From NCBI RefSeq assembly GCF_017874355.1, contig NZ_JAGGLI010000025.1:1-44483 (forward strand): a stretch of 44,483 nucleotides of DNA. The letters are read 5' to 3'. The stretch is from Acetoanaerobium pronyense. GTDB taxonomy: Bacteria > Bacillota > Clostridia > Peptostreptococcales > Filifactoraceae. The notes beneath the pieces were generated by a model, which had not been told where the DNA came from, did not search any database, and worked only from the letters and a program-made list of their open reading frames with translations. This document shows positions 8,232-15,937 of the stretch, piece by piece; the stretch's first letter is position 1, and every line of letters begins with the position of its first letter. Position numbers and translations under genes: made by a program.

Positions 8232-8308
8232 CGTAGATTGAAAAATAAATAAAATTGCGAACTATGTATTTTAAATTTAATTTGTGTTGTTTTTTCAAGA
8301 ACTTATTT

Positions 8309-8337
8309 AGTATAACATTTAAACAACTTATTGTCAA
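8309..8337 (-). promoter_or_regulatory. Sigma-A promoter of the osmoprotectant operon
   Basis: On the minus strand the -35 TTGACA (8332-8337) and -10 TATACT (8309-8314) are spaced exactly 17 bp, with a TG extension before the -10. A second TTGACA lies 19 bp further upstream (8351-8356). The predicted start is near 8302, giving a leader of about 270 nt before the first permease gene. Confidence 0.8.
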
Positions 8338-8351
8338 GTTTGAAGTTGTTT
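8321..8351. promoter_or_regulatory. 9-bp inverted repeat over the -35: candidate operator
   Basis: AAACAACTT (8321-8329) and AAGTTGTTT (8343-8351) are perfect inverted arms with a 13-bp spacer that contains the -35 box. A repressor bound here would block RNA polymerase. In Bacillus, opuC-type operons are repressed by GbsR/OpcR regulators, but none is encoded nearby, so the regulator is unknown. Confidence 0.55.
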
Positions 8352-8420
8352 GTCAAGGTAAGTATGAGTTCTATTATTGGAGTATTTAAAGATCGAGAAT
8401 AGTATATTAATCTATTACGT

Positions 8421-8452
8421 AAAAAACCCCTAGAAGATTCTAGGGGTTTTTT
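8421..8452 (-). terminator. Bidirectional terminator after the M20 peptidase gene
   Basis: AAAAAACCCCTAGAA pairs perfectly with TTCTAGGGGTTTTTT around a 2-nt centre. T runs on both strands make it a terminator in either direction. It lies 60 bp past the peptidase stop codon. Confidence 0.92.
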
Positions 8453-8512
8453 ATAGCTTTAATTTGCTTTTATATTATGTTTTAGTCTTATATCATCTGG
8501 CTTTGTATATTA

Positions 8513-9622
8513 TTATGCTTTTTTAATAAGCTCCATTACTAGTTTACTACTGTTTACAAGATCTACTATATGAAGATGTTCTTCCAGTGTATGAGGCTTT
8601 CTTTCTCCTATTCCAAGGTTAACCGCAGCAATACCATTTGCATTAATTATGTTTGTGTCACTTCCACCACCTGAAGAATCTAGGAAATGCTTGATTCCAA
8701 CATTTTCACATGCTCCTTGAGCAAATTTAACTATTTCAGCATCTTCTTCTATTTTAAATGCACTATACATTCTTTTTACTTCGACTTCCAAAGTAGCTCC
8801 AAATTTTTCTGCGGCTTTTTCGAAGCATTCAACCATGTGCTTGCTTTGAGCAGCTAGCTTGTCATTGTCAAGACTTCTAGATTCTGCTCTAACCATAACC
8901 TCTGGAGTAACTATATTAGTAGGTCCTCCTCCTTCTATAGATCCTATATTTGCAGTAGTTTCCTTATCGATTCTAAGAAGTTTCATCTGACTTATAGCCT
9001 CCGCAGCTACCATTATTGCACTTATTCCTTCTTCTGGAGCAACTCCAGCATGGGCAGGTCTTCCTATAACTTTTACATCTACTTTATCTTGAGCCGGTCC
9101 TTGTACTATTATCTGACCTGGGTCTCCGCCACTATCAAGAACAAAAGCCATCTTTGATTCAAATTGGCTAAAGTCCATGTTCTTAGCTCCGAAAAGTCCA
9201 CCCTCTTCAAATATGCTAAACGCTATTTCAATTGGTCCATGATCTATGTTATTTTCTTTGATAGTTTTTAAAGCTTCTACTATAGCAGCTATACCTGCTT
9301 TGTTGTCTCCACCTAGTATTGTAGTTCCATCACTGTATATAGTTCCATCTTTTATTATAGGTTTTATCCCTATACTTGGAGATACTGTATCCATATGACA
9401 GCTAAAAAGTATAGGACGTCCCTCTCTAGTTCCTTTGATTTTTGCAATTACATTTCCTGTGTTGCTTCCTACTTTTTCTCCAGCATCGTCAACCTTTACT
9501 TCAAACCCTAAAGCTTCAAGCTCCCCTTTTATAAACTTTGCGAAATCAGCCTCATGCTTAGTAGGGCTGTCTATTTGTACGTATTTCATAAATTCTTGAA
9601 CTATTCTTTCCTCATTTACCAT
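8513..9622 (-). CDS. M20 family metallopeptidase, PepT-like
   Basis: 369-residue cytoplasmic zinc aminopeptidase of the PepT-like M20 group, expected to trim di- or tripeptides. Metal ligands visible: His76 and the catalytic Asp78 in SCHMDTV, Asp106 in GGDNKAG (bridging), Glu139-Glu140 in FEEGG (general base and ligand), Asp163 in LDSGGD, and a C-terminal His in HTLEEHLH. The dimerisation domain is inserted at about 175-285 (RPAHAG.APEEG). It is a monocistronic gene with its own promoter (9681-9709), AAGGAGG site and terminator. It fits an organism living on peptides and amino acids. Confidence 0.9.
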   Translation of the reverse strand: MVNEERIVQEFMKYVQIDSPTKHEADFAKFIKGELEALGFEVKVDDAGEKVGSNTGNVIAKIKGTREGRPILFSCHMDTVSPSIGIKPIIKDGTIYSDGTTILGGDNKAGIAAIVEALKTIKENNIDHGPIEIAFSIFEEGGLFGAKNMDFSQFESKMAFVLDSGGDPGQIIVQGPAQDKVDVKVIGRPAHAGVAPEEGISAIMVAAEAISQMKLLRIDKETTANIGSIEGGGPTNIVTPEVMVRAESRSLDNDKLAAQSKHMVECFEKAAEKFGATLEVEVKRMYSAFKIEEDAEIVKFAQGACENVGIKHFLDSSGGGSDTNIINANGIAAVNLGIGERKPHTLEEHLHIVDLVNSSKLVMELIKKA

Positions 9623-9680
9623 TCTACTTCCTCCTTATATTAAAAAGTTGTGAAAACGTTTAACTTTATTTGTATACTTC

Positions 9681-9709
9681 AGTGTAGCAAATAGTTATAA
9701 CAGGTGCAA
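9681..9709 (-). promoter_or_regulatory. Promoter of the M20 peptidase gene
   Basis: On the minus strand TTGCAC (9704-9709) and TACACT (9681-9686) are 17 bp apart, with a TG one base before the -10. The start site would be about 50 nt before the ATG. Confidence 0.6.
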
Positions 9710-9754
9710 CCCCGCAGAATTTTCATAATATTCGATAAATAAATTCACCCAAGC

Positions 9755-9799
9755 AAAAAGGCGTCCTCCTGACCCGTCTTTAGATCAGCAACGCCCTTA
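9755..9799 (-). terminator. Terminator after the DEAD-box helicase gene
   Basis: On the minus strand AGGGCGT...ACGCCTTTTT forms an outer stem, with CTGATC/GGTCAG pairing inside it, followed by a T run. It separates the helicase gene from the peptidase promoter. Confidence 0.7.
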
Positions 9800-9811
9800 T
9801 CCTCTTAAGAT

Positions 9812-11284
9812 TTAGCTAGTAGCTTTTTTCTTATTATATTGTTTATTCTTGTTATGGCCTGTTCTTTCGCCTTTGCCACCTGAATAGTTTCTATTCTTTG
9901 ATGGGAAATTTCTGCTTCTTTCGCCATTTCTAGAATAACCGCTTCTTTGAGGTTTTTTCTTTACTCTTAGTGGTGCTTCTTCAGTAAGCTTTACCGGAGC
10001 GTTGCTAGTTTCTTTTGTCATCATCTTTAGTGCCGCTGAAACTATGTCTAATGCGTCATATTGCTCAAGTATTAGCTTTGCAGCTTCTTTAATATCTTCA
10101 GTCTGAGTTTTTTCAGATATTGATATTAGTTTTTCAGCAGCTTGCTTGTATCTAGCATTTTTAGCCTGTTCTTCTGTAGGCATAGGAACTTTATCCATAG
10201 CACGCTTTGTAGTAGCTTCTATTGCATATAGATGCTCTTTTTCTCTTGGCGTTACAAATGTGTACGATATTCCATTTTTTCCAGCTCTTCCAGTTCTTCC
10301 TATACGGTGAACATAGCTTTCTGGATCTTGAGGAAGGTCAAAGTTGAATACATGAGTTACTCCGCTTATATCAAGGCCTCTTGCCGCTACATCTGTTGCT
10401 ACAAGTATTTTTATACCGCCTCTTTTAAACTTTCTAAGTACTTTTTCTCTTCTCTCTTGCTTTAAGTCTCCGTGAATTCCTTCTACCTCATAACCTCTTA
10501 TGCTAAGGGCTTCCGAAAGTTCATCAACTCTTCTTTTTGTTCTTCCAAATATTATTGAAAGTTCCGGTCCGTTTATGTCTATCAGCCTGCATAGAGCATC
10601 AAACTTGTCCTTTTCTTTAAGCTCAATATATTTCTGGTCTATAGTATCCACAGTCATAGTCTTGTTTTTTACAGCTATATGCTTTGGATCTTGCATAAAC
10701 TTTTGAGAAATATTTTTGATTCTTGGAGGCATCGTAGCTGAGAAAAGAAGTGTCTGTCTCTCATTTGGAACCTCTTCAAGTATTGTCTCTATATCTTCTA
10801 TAAATCCCATACTAAGCATTTCATCTGCTTCATCAAGTATTACAGTATGTATAGAGTCAAGCTTAATAGTCTTTCTTCTCATATGGTCCATAAATCTTCC
10901 AGGTGTTGCAACAACTATTTGAGGTCTTTTCTTTAGTCCTCTAATTTGCTTCATTATGTCTTCTCCACCATATACTGGAAGAGCGTTTATGTTTTTGTAC
11001 TTTGCAAGTCTGTTTATCTCTTCAGATACCTGAATTGCAAGTTCTCTTGTTGGTGCAAGTACTATAGACTGAAGCTCTGTGCTTCCTTCTTCAATCTTAC
11101 TTAGAAGGGGAATACCAAATGCTGCTGTTTTTCCAGTTCCAGTTTGTGCTTGACCTATTATGTCCATACCTTCCATTGCAAAAGGTATTACCTGCTCTTG
11201 TATAGGACTTGCTTTTACGAATCCCATATCATCTACAGCTTTAATTATTTTGTCGTGTAACCCTAATTCATTAAATAATGTCAA
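9812..11284 (-). CDS. DEAD-box ATP-dependent RNA helicase (CshA/DeaD type)
   Basis: 490-residue RNA helicase for ribosome assembly or mRNA decay, usually important in the cold. Motifs in order: Q motif (SPIQEQ, 27-31), Walker A AQTGTGKT (46-53), Ia APTREL, DEAD at 151-154, SAT at 182-184, and motif [12 protein letters not shown]. The last about 50 residues are a basic, Arg/Lys/Asn/Gly-rich RNA-binding tail. The start is TTG with AAGGAG 9 nt upstream. It lies 87 bp behind a csp gene with a terminator in between, so it is probably partly read through from the cold-shock promoter. Confidence 0.93.
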   Translation of the reverse strand: MTLFNELGLHDKIIKAVDDMGFVKASPIQEQVIPFAMEGMDIIGQAQTGTGKTAAFGIPLLSKIEEGSTELQSIVLAPTRELAIQVSEEINRLAKYKNINALPVYGGEDIMKQIRGLKKRPQIVVATPGRFMDHMRRKTIKLDSIHTVILDEADEMLSMGFIEDIETILEEVPNERQTLLFSATMPPRIKNISQKFMQDPKHIAVKNKTMTVDTIDQKYIELKEKDKFDALCRLIDINGPELSIIFGRTKRRVDELSEALSIRGYEVEGIHGDLKQERREKVLRKFKRGGIKILVATDVAARGLDISGVTHVFNFDLPQDPESYVHRIGRTGRAGKNGISYTFVTPREKEHLYAIEATTKRAMDKVPMPTEEQAKNARYKQAAEKLISISEKTQTEDIKEAAKLILEQYDALDIVSAALKMMTKETSNAPVKLTEEAPLRVKKKPQRSGYSRNGERSRNFPSKNRNYSGGKGERTGHNKNKQYNKKKATS

Positions 11285-11313
11285 AATATCTAACTCCTTT
11301 TCTACTAATACAT

Positions 11314-11355
11314 AAAAAAAGGCATATTCCTCTTTATTGCGTGGAATACGCCTTT
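11314..11355 (-). terminator. Terminator or attenuator between csp and the helicase gene
   Basis: On the minus strand AAAGGCGTATTCC pairs with GGAATATGCCTTT (one G-T position) and is followed by seven T residues. It sits 15 bp after csp and 30 bp before the TTG of the helicase. No promoter is obvious between them, so readthrough is likely to feed the helicase gene. Confidence 0.85.
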
Positions 11356-11370
11356 GATGTTTGGTTTAAA

Positions 11371-11571
11371 TTATATTCTAGTTACGTTAGAAGCTTGTGG
11401 TCCTCTGTTTCCTTGAGTTATTTCGAACTCTACAGATTGTCCTTCTTCTAAAGTCTTGAATCCTTCTCCTTGGATAGCTGAGAAATGTACGAATACGTCA
11501 TCTCCATCTTCTCTTTCTATAAATCCAAATCCTTTTTCTGCGTTAAACCATTTTACTTTACCTGTCATCAT
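11371..11571 (-). CDS. csp: Cold-shock protein (CspA/CspB family)
   Basis: 66-residue single cold-shock domain RNA chaperone. RNP1 (KGFGFIE) and RNP2 (VFVHF) are intact, as are the N-terminal GKVKWFN and the closing PQASNV. AGGAGG lies 8 nt before a double ATG. The promoter at 11707-11735 implies a leader of roughly 130 nt, which is common for cold-regulated csp mRNAs whose leaders refold with temperature. Confidence 0.96.
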   Translation of the reverse strand: MMTGKVKWFNAEKGFGFIEREDGDDVFVHFSAIQGEGFKTLEEGQSVEFEITQGNRGPQASNVTRI

Positions 11572-11706
11572 GTTTACGGCCTCCTAAAAAATTAAATTAA
11601 AGATGGAACTTGCTTAAAACACTTTACGTCCTAACACATTATTCAAACTCGATCTGATACTGAGGCCGAAAAACTGTTTTTAGATTCCAATTCTTTTTCA
11701 TCTACT

Positions 11707-11735
11707 ACTTTAGCATACCTTACTAAAAAAAGCAA
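11707..11735 (-). promoter_or_regulatory. Candidate csp promoter
   Basis: On the minus strand TTGCTT (11730-11735) and TAAAGT (11707-11712) are 17 bp apart with a TG extension. The imperfect boxes and the long leader down to 11571 fit a cold-shock gene controlled mainly after transcription. Confidence 0.5.
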
Positions 11736-11777
11736 ACTTATTTATAAAAATATTAATTGGGTATATCGTTAGAATAA

Positions 11778-12722
11778 TTAAATTAACATAAATATAAAAA
11801 ATCCGATTATCCTAGCTCCATTTATTATTAAGAAATTTTTTACTGAAAGGGCAAATGTTTCTTTTTTACTTTGAACCTTAAAAAACTCTTCAATATTTTT
11901 GTTTACTAAAATCGCCGTCATAAATACCCCTATATTTAAAAGAGGTTCGAGTCCAAGAGATATAGAAAATCCAAGAGCAAGGTATGACGATATATATATC
12001 AGCTTAAAAAGCTTAAGACTATTTTCTTTCCCTATGTATATTGGAAGAGTGTACCGCCTGTTTGCAATATCATCCTCAATATCGCATATATTGTTTGCAA
12101 GCATTATATTACTAATTCCACCAAATACTGGAATAGAAAAGAGTAATATTTTTAAAATCTCTTTATAGTCTCCTCTAAGTTCAAATAAGCCTTCATATAA
12201 GGAAAAACTTAACATATCTGCATTCCAGATATGTATATATATAGAAAGAAATATTATTAATACTCCCATAAAAAAACCCGAAAAAAACTCTCCAAATGGA
12301 GTCCTTGAAATAGGTATTGGACCAAATGAATATACTATTCCAACTCCAAATGAAAGCATCCCTATAAGAAGTACTATTATATCCGTTTTATATACCAGTA
12401 AAACTCCTGAAGAAGTTGCAATTACTAAAAGAGCTATAATTATTGCCTTTACTATATTTTCTCTAAGTCCATGGGCTACTATGGCATTATGCTCTTCATA
12501 TCCAAAACCCTCTTTTTTATGGGCTTTTTTGTAGTCATAGTAGTTGTTTATAGCTGTTGTAGCCATATCAAATGTAATTAAAGAACAAAACATGATTAAT
12601 AGATTTAAAAAACTGAAACTTTCAAATCTATTAAAAGCATAAAGATTCCCAAGTATAAAGGGAATCATGCTGGCAACCTTGGTCTGTATTTCTACGAGTT
12701 TTAAAAAAGATGTAATTTTCAA
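11778..12722 (-). CDS. UbiA-family prenyltransferase (MenA-like)
   Basis: 314-residue integral membrane protein with about eight to nine helices. It has both aspartate-rich motifs of UbiA enzymes: NNYYDYKKA near residues 60-68 (Mg-prenyl diphosphate binding) and DIEDDIANRRYTLP near 213-226. It would attach an isoprenoid chain to an aromatic or other acceptor in the membrane, as MenA does with 1,4-dihydroxy-2-naphthoate. No other quinone gene is present nearby, so the acceptor is unknown. The start is TTG behind CGGAGG. It follows cbiK and a 33-residue peptide gene closely, suggesting one operon. Confidence 0.85.
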   Translation of the reverse strand: MKITSFLKLVEIQTKVASMIPFILGNLYAFNRFESFSFLNLLIMFCSLITFDMATTAINNYYDYKKAHKKEGFGYEEHNAIVAHGLRENIVKAIIIALLVIATSSGVLLVYKTDIIVLLIGMLSFGVGIVYSFGPIPISRTPFGEFFSGFFMGVLIIFLSIYIHIWNADMLSFSLYEGLFELRGDYKEILKILLFSIPVFGGISNIMLANNICDIEDDIANRRYTLPIYIGKENSLKLFKLIYISSYLALGFSISLGLEPLLNIGVFMTAILVNKNIEEFFKVQSKKETFALSVKNFLIINGARIIGFFIFMLI

Positions 12723-12767
12723 GCTATATCCTCCGTTACTAGATGTCCACTACCAAATATGTCTTAT

Positions 12768-12869
12768 CTATAATCCAAATAGAGATAAAAATGGAAGTAT
12801 TACCATTATAGACGCTATCGTTATAGCAACAGCCTTTTTAGTCTTTTTACTTATTTTCATTAATTTCAT
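12768..12869 (-). CDS. 33-residue single-span membrane peptide
   Basis: A small open frame starts MKLMKISKKTKK, continues with a hydrophobic stretch (about 13-33) and ends in a TAG stop. AAGGAGG lies a few nucleotides before its ATG, an excellent ribosome site, and it is preceded by the cbiK stop within 40 bp and followed by the UbiA-type gene within 45 bp. A basic N-terminus and one membrane span suggest a small membrane protein. I do not recognise a family. Confidence 0.65.
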   Translation of the reverse strand: MKLMKISKKTKKAVAITIASIMVILPFLSLFGL

Positions 12870-12906
12870 TTTTTCCTCCTTATAATTAAACCCTGATAAA
12901 TAAGAT

Positions 12907-13689
12907 TTATTTTTCAATTGTTTCTTTTAATCTTTCTGCAAAGATTTTTCTAATAGTTTCAAATTCTCCAAGACCCTTTAAAATAGTCTCCACTTCATAA
13001 CCTTCTTTTTCAAATATAGTTTTCCAAGAATCTTCTTCATCAGATGCCATATCATTAATAGCATGATCTCCCGCAACTATCATAAAAGGCATAAGCTTAA
13101 CCTTTTTGTATCCATAGCTCTTCATCTCTTTTAGTACATCTTCAATCTCTGGATATCCCTCTACAGTTCCCATATAGCTATGAATAGTATTAGGATTTCT
13201 ATCCATCAGGTACTGCATCATCACATATGCTGAGTTTGCTGCATGGTCACTTCCATGTCCCATAAGTACAAGAGCTTCATCTTTGTCTAAATCATTTGCA
13301 ATCTCCTCTATAAAGCTCACCACTTCATCATAATGCTCCTTAGAATAAAGAAGAGGCCTTGCACACTCTATTTTGTTTAATCCTTCTTTATTTCTATATG
13401 CTCCATGAGTCACTTTCTTGTATTCGTGTCCCGGAATAATATGAAGAGAACTTATGTATATTTCTTCAAATCCATCTTCTTTCATCTTTTTTAAAGCTTC
13501 GTCTACATCATCTATTTTAATTCCTTCGTTTTTTTCTATTTTTTTTCTTACCATTGAAGATGTAAATGCTCTTCTTACTTCAAAATCACTAAATTTTTCC
13601 TTTATATGATTTTCAATTGCACCAATTGTCTTTTCTCTAGTCTCTGGATAAGACGTTCCAAAGCTAGTCACAAGTATTCCTTTTTTCAT
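12907..13689 (-). CDS. cbiK: Anaerobic sirohydrochlorin cobaltochelatase CbiK
   Basis: 260-residue class II chelatase that inserts Co2+ into sirohydrochlorin in the oxygen-independent vitamin B12 route. Metal-binding histidines are present at His145 (GHGSDH) and His209 (AGDHA), together with the conserved N-terminal VTSFGTSY and the SLHIIPGHEY loop. Length is normal for CbiK. CAGGAGG precedes the ATG. No other cob/cbi gene is in the window, so the protein either serves a distant pathway or handles another tetrapyrrole such as sirohaem or haem precursors. Confidence 0.92.
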   Translation of the reverse strand: MKKGILVTSFGTSYPETREKTIGAIENHIKEKFSDFEVRRAFTSSMVRKKIEKNEGIKIDDVDEALKKMKEDGFEEIYISSLHIIPGHEYKKVTHGAYRNKEGLNKIECARPLLYSKEHYDEVVSFIEEIANDLDKDEALVLMGHGSDHAANSAYVMMQYLMDRNPNTIHSYMGTVEGYPEIEDVLKEMKSYGYKKVKLMPFMIVAGDHAINDMASDEEDSWKTIFEKEGYEVETILKGLGEFETIRKIFAERLKETIEK

Positions 13690-13751
13690 AATTGCCTCCT
13701 GAAATATAAATATTCTATTTTGATTTTATCATAAAACTTTTCATTAAAATA

Positions 13752-13769
13752 GGGATGCCTTAACATCCC
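13752..13769 (-). terminator. Weak terminator after the HAAS-domain gene
   Basis: GGGATG/CATCCC forms a short stem with a 6-nt loop. On the minus strand TATTTT follows. It lies just past the 13791 stop codon. Confidence 0.55.
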
Positions 13770-13790
13770 CATAATTTATATCTATAGCTA

Positions 13791-14750
13791 TTATTTATTT
13801 TTTGAACCTTTAATTATTCTAATATGATTAAAAATCTCATAACCGAATATTATAGTTAGTACAAAGGCAGTTATTCTACCTCCTAATCTGCTTGCCTCTA
13901 TAATCTGTTGAGTTCTTTCCCCTCCATAAAATTCAGAAAGTACATTATAATCAACCATATTTGGATTTAATAGGAGCATCCAAAGGATTATAAGCATCCC
14001 TAAATTTAAAAATATATCTAGTATTCTTGTTTTGCTCTCCCATCTTCCTTTAACAAGAAGATATATGTTAAGAGCAAGAGAGGTAATAAGAAATATATTT
14101 ATCCAAGGTATCATAGGGTTTATGACGGTGGGATTAAACCCTGGAATTATTATTTGAATGGATTCTCCCATATGAGTCAAATTCAGACTGCTATTAAACC
14201 AGTAAAGGCCTAGTATAATCAAGAATGAACTGACTATCATTTCAGTCCTTGAAATGTAGTTAGTCTCTTCAGGGGGAGACTGCAAAGTACTTAAATCCCA
14301 ATTTTCTTCAATTTTTTCTTTATAGTTTGGTTCATAGTAACTTAATGCTCCAAATATAATAGTAATCATCCCTATTATCGTAAGACTAGAATTCCAAAGT
14401 TGGGCAATCAACCTTGCTAAAAGCTTTCCTGGATTCAAATCTCCAGAAATAAATGTGCTTATTGCAATACCTATAGATACACTTATCAATGCAATCTTGA
14501 TTATTAAAAAATATGTGTCAATATAAGCCGGTCCAATTAGATGTCTTGGGCCTTCATTATACGCCTGAGCTACCTCTTTTGGATGACCCATAGCCCTTAT
14601 AGACATTTCTATTTCTTCATCAGAATATTCTTTTACACCATAATTTTCCTCTAGATAGTCATACAAATTTGCTTTTACTTCTTTTAATACCTCTTCCCTG
14701 TTTGCAGGAGGGAGATTTTTTCCTATCGTATATAAATATTTATTAATCAT
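13791..14750 (-). CDS. HAAS-domain membrane protein partnered with PadR
   Basis: 319-residue protein. The first about 75 residues match the HAAS (DUF1700-like) helical signalling domain, with NREEVLKEVKANLYDYLEE and AMGHPKEVAQAY. About six membrane spans follow, with no catalytic motif that I recognise. HAAS proteins are typically encoded next to PadR regulators and are thought to transmit or modulate the regulator's signal. The ATG overlaps the padR stop by 4 bp (ATGA) with GGAGG 6 nt before it, so the genes are translationally coupled. Confidence 0.8.
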   Translation of the reverse strand: MINKYLYTIGKNLPPANREEVLKEVKANLYDYLEENYGVKEYSDEEIEMSIRAMGHPKEVAQAYNEGPRHLIGPAYIDTYFLIIKIALISVSIGIAISTFISGDLNPGKLLARLIAQLWNSSLTIIGMITIIFGALSYYEPNYKEKIEENWDLSTLQSPPEETNYISRTEMIVSSFLIILGLYWFNSSLNLTHMGESIQIIIPGFNPTVINPMIPWINIFLITSLALNIYLLVKGRWESKTRILDIFLNLGMLIILWMLLLNPNMVDYNVLSEFYGGERTQQIIEASRLGGRITAFVLTIIFGYEIFNHIRIIKGSKNK

Positions 14751-15088
14751 GACTTACCTCCAATCAAAGCATTCATAGCCAAAGAGAGCTCGACCCATTC
14801 CTTTATAAGATTTTCTCTAAGAGTCTTTCCTTCTTCGCTGATTTTATAGTAACGTCTTGGTCTATTGTTTTCTACCTGCCATATAGATTCAAGTATGTTT
14901 TGTTTTTCGAGTCTTCTTAGCAATGGGTATAATGTGTTTTGCTCGATATTTATGTTTTTTTCATTAAGAGCTTCAATTAAAGAATATCCGTATTGAGGAG
15001 AATCCAAAAGCATTAACACCGCAAGAACTAAAGTTCCTCTTTTCATTTCCTGCTTTGTATTTAAAATTATTCTTTCCTGATCCGACAT
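14747..15088 (-). CDS. PadR-family transcriptional repressor
   Basis: 113-residue winged-helix regulator. It has the family pattern MKRGTLVLAVLMLLDS, PQYGYSLIEAL and LYPLLRRLEKQ, then the beta-wing RRYYKISEEGK and a C-terminal dimerisation helix. It is encoded ahead of the HAAS membrane protein. Its own promoter contains a near-perfect palindrome between -35 and -10 (15115-15133), which fits the usual PadR autorepression. Confidence 0.93.
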   Translation of the reverse strand: MSDQERIILNTKQEMKRGTLVLAVLMLLDSPQYGYSLIEALNEKNINIEQNTLYPLLRRLEKQNILESIWQVENNRPRRYYKISEEGKTLRENLIKEWVELSLAMNALIGGKS

Positions 15089-15110
15089 TATACTCTCCCC
15101 CTTTAATTAC

Positions 15111-15140
15111 ATTATACTGTGCAACGCACAGTACTGTCAA
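15111..15140 (-). promoter_or_regulatory. padR promoter with built-in operator
   Basis: On the minus strand TTGACA (15135-15140) and TATAAT (15111-15116), both consensus, are spaced 18 bp. The spacer contains TACTGTGC-AAC-GCACAGTA (15115-15133), an 8-bp perfect inverted repeat with a 3-bp centre. A dimeric repressor here would occlude the promoter. PadR itself is the obvious candidate. Confidence 0.85.
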
Positions 15141-15170
15141 TAAAAAATATTTTTAAGCTTTTGTATTAAC

Positions 15171-15200
15171 AAAAAAAGGAAGGTGATTAATCACCTTCCT
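15171..15200 (-). terminator. Terminator of the peroxiredoxin gene
   Basis: GGAAGGTGATTAATCACCTTCC is a perfect palindrome; on the minus strand it is followed by seven T residues. It lies 18 bp past the peroxiredoxin stop codon. Confidence 0.93.
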
Positions 15201-15217
15201 CAAAATAACACTTTATT

Positions 15218-15937
15218 TTAATCTTCAAAAGCCTCTTCTACTTTCCATGCCTTCCATACATTACCTACAAGCTCAGGTCCTGGTTTTAATACAGTTTTTC
15301 CAGGCTTCCAACCAGAAGGTGTAACCTCTGTTCCACCTGTAGCTCTTACATGCTGAAATGCTTTTATTTGCCTAATTGTCTCAGATACATTTCTTCCAAC
15401 AGGAGGAGTAAGTACTTCAAATCCTTGAACTATACCATCTGGATCTATTAAAAATCTTCCTCTTGTCTCAACTCCTGCATCTTCATCATAAATACCGTAC
15501 ATTTTTCCTATGCTTCCATCTTGATCCGATAGCATAGGGAAAGGAATATCTTTATTTACCATCTTAGAAAGCTCTGTATCATTCCATACTTTGTGCACAA
15601 ATACGCTATCAACACTTACAGAAAGAACTTCTACTCCTAATGATTTAAATTCTTCAAATTTTTCAGCAACTGCTGAAACTTCTGTCGCTCAGACAAATGT
15701 GAAGTCTCCTGGATAAAAGCAAAGTACTACCCACTTTCCTTTGTATTCAGAAAGATCTACATTAACAAACTTCCCTTGATAAAATGCTGGCGCACTAAAA
15801 TCAGGCGCTGGTTTTCCTACTTTAATCATATTTTGCCCCCCTTTTTCTTCTTTCAAAGCAATTGTTTGAAAATTAGTTTCTTCTTGAGTCTTTTTTATTT
15901 CTGGTCTTTTACACCCTGCTTTAAACTCTTCAGGCAT
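15218..15937 (-). CDS. prxU: Selenocysteine-containing peroxiredoxin (PrxU type)
   Basis: AhpC-family peroxide reductase with an in-frame TGA (15689-15691) exactly where the peroxidatic Cys stands: [23 protein letters not shown]. The frame stays open through the TGA to 15218, giving about 239 residues with Sec83. Downstream lie the family regions [21 protein letters not shown] and [10 protein letters not shown]. The canonical C-terminal resolving-Cys motif VCP is VTP here ([10 protein letters not shown]). Two starts have good ribosome sites: 15937 (AGGGGG; adds a 36-residue extension with a Cys) and 15829 (GGGGGG; makes Sec47, matching AhpC numbering). Known relatives are Sec peroxiredoxins such as PrxU of Eubacterium acidaminophilum. 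It is a single-gene unit with its own promoter and terminator. Confidence 0.93.
15661..15678 (-). promoter_or_regulatory. Bacterial SECIS-like hairpin
   Basis: Ten nucleotides after the UGA on the minus strand, TTTCAGC and GCTGAAA pair perfectly around an AGTT loop; the outer A-T pairs and a possible eighth pair tighten it further. Position and an apical loop holding G and U fit the bacterial SECIS that recruits SelB. It also encodes part of the protein, as expected for bacteria. Confidence 0.75.

Noticed and set aside
12667-12885. 72-residue plus-strand frame overlapping the UbiA-type gene
   Set aside because: No ribosome site; it is a shadow of the leftward genes, and the supported gene there is the 33-residue minus-strand peptide.
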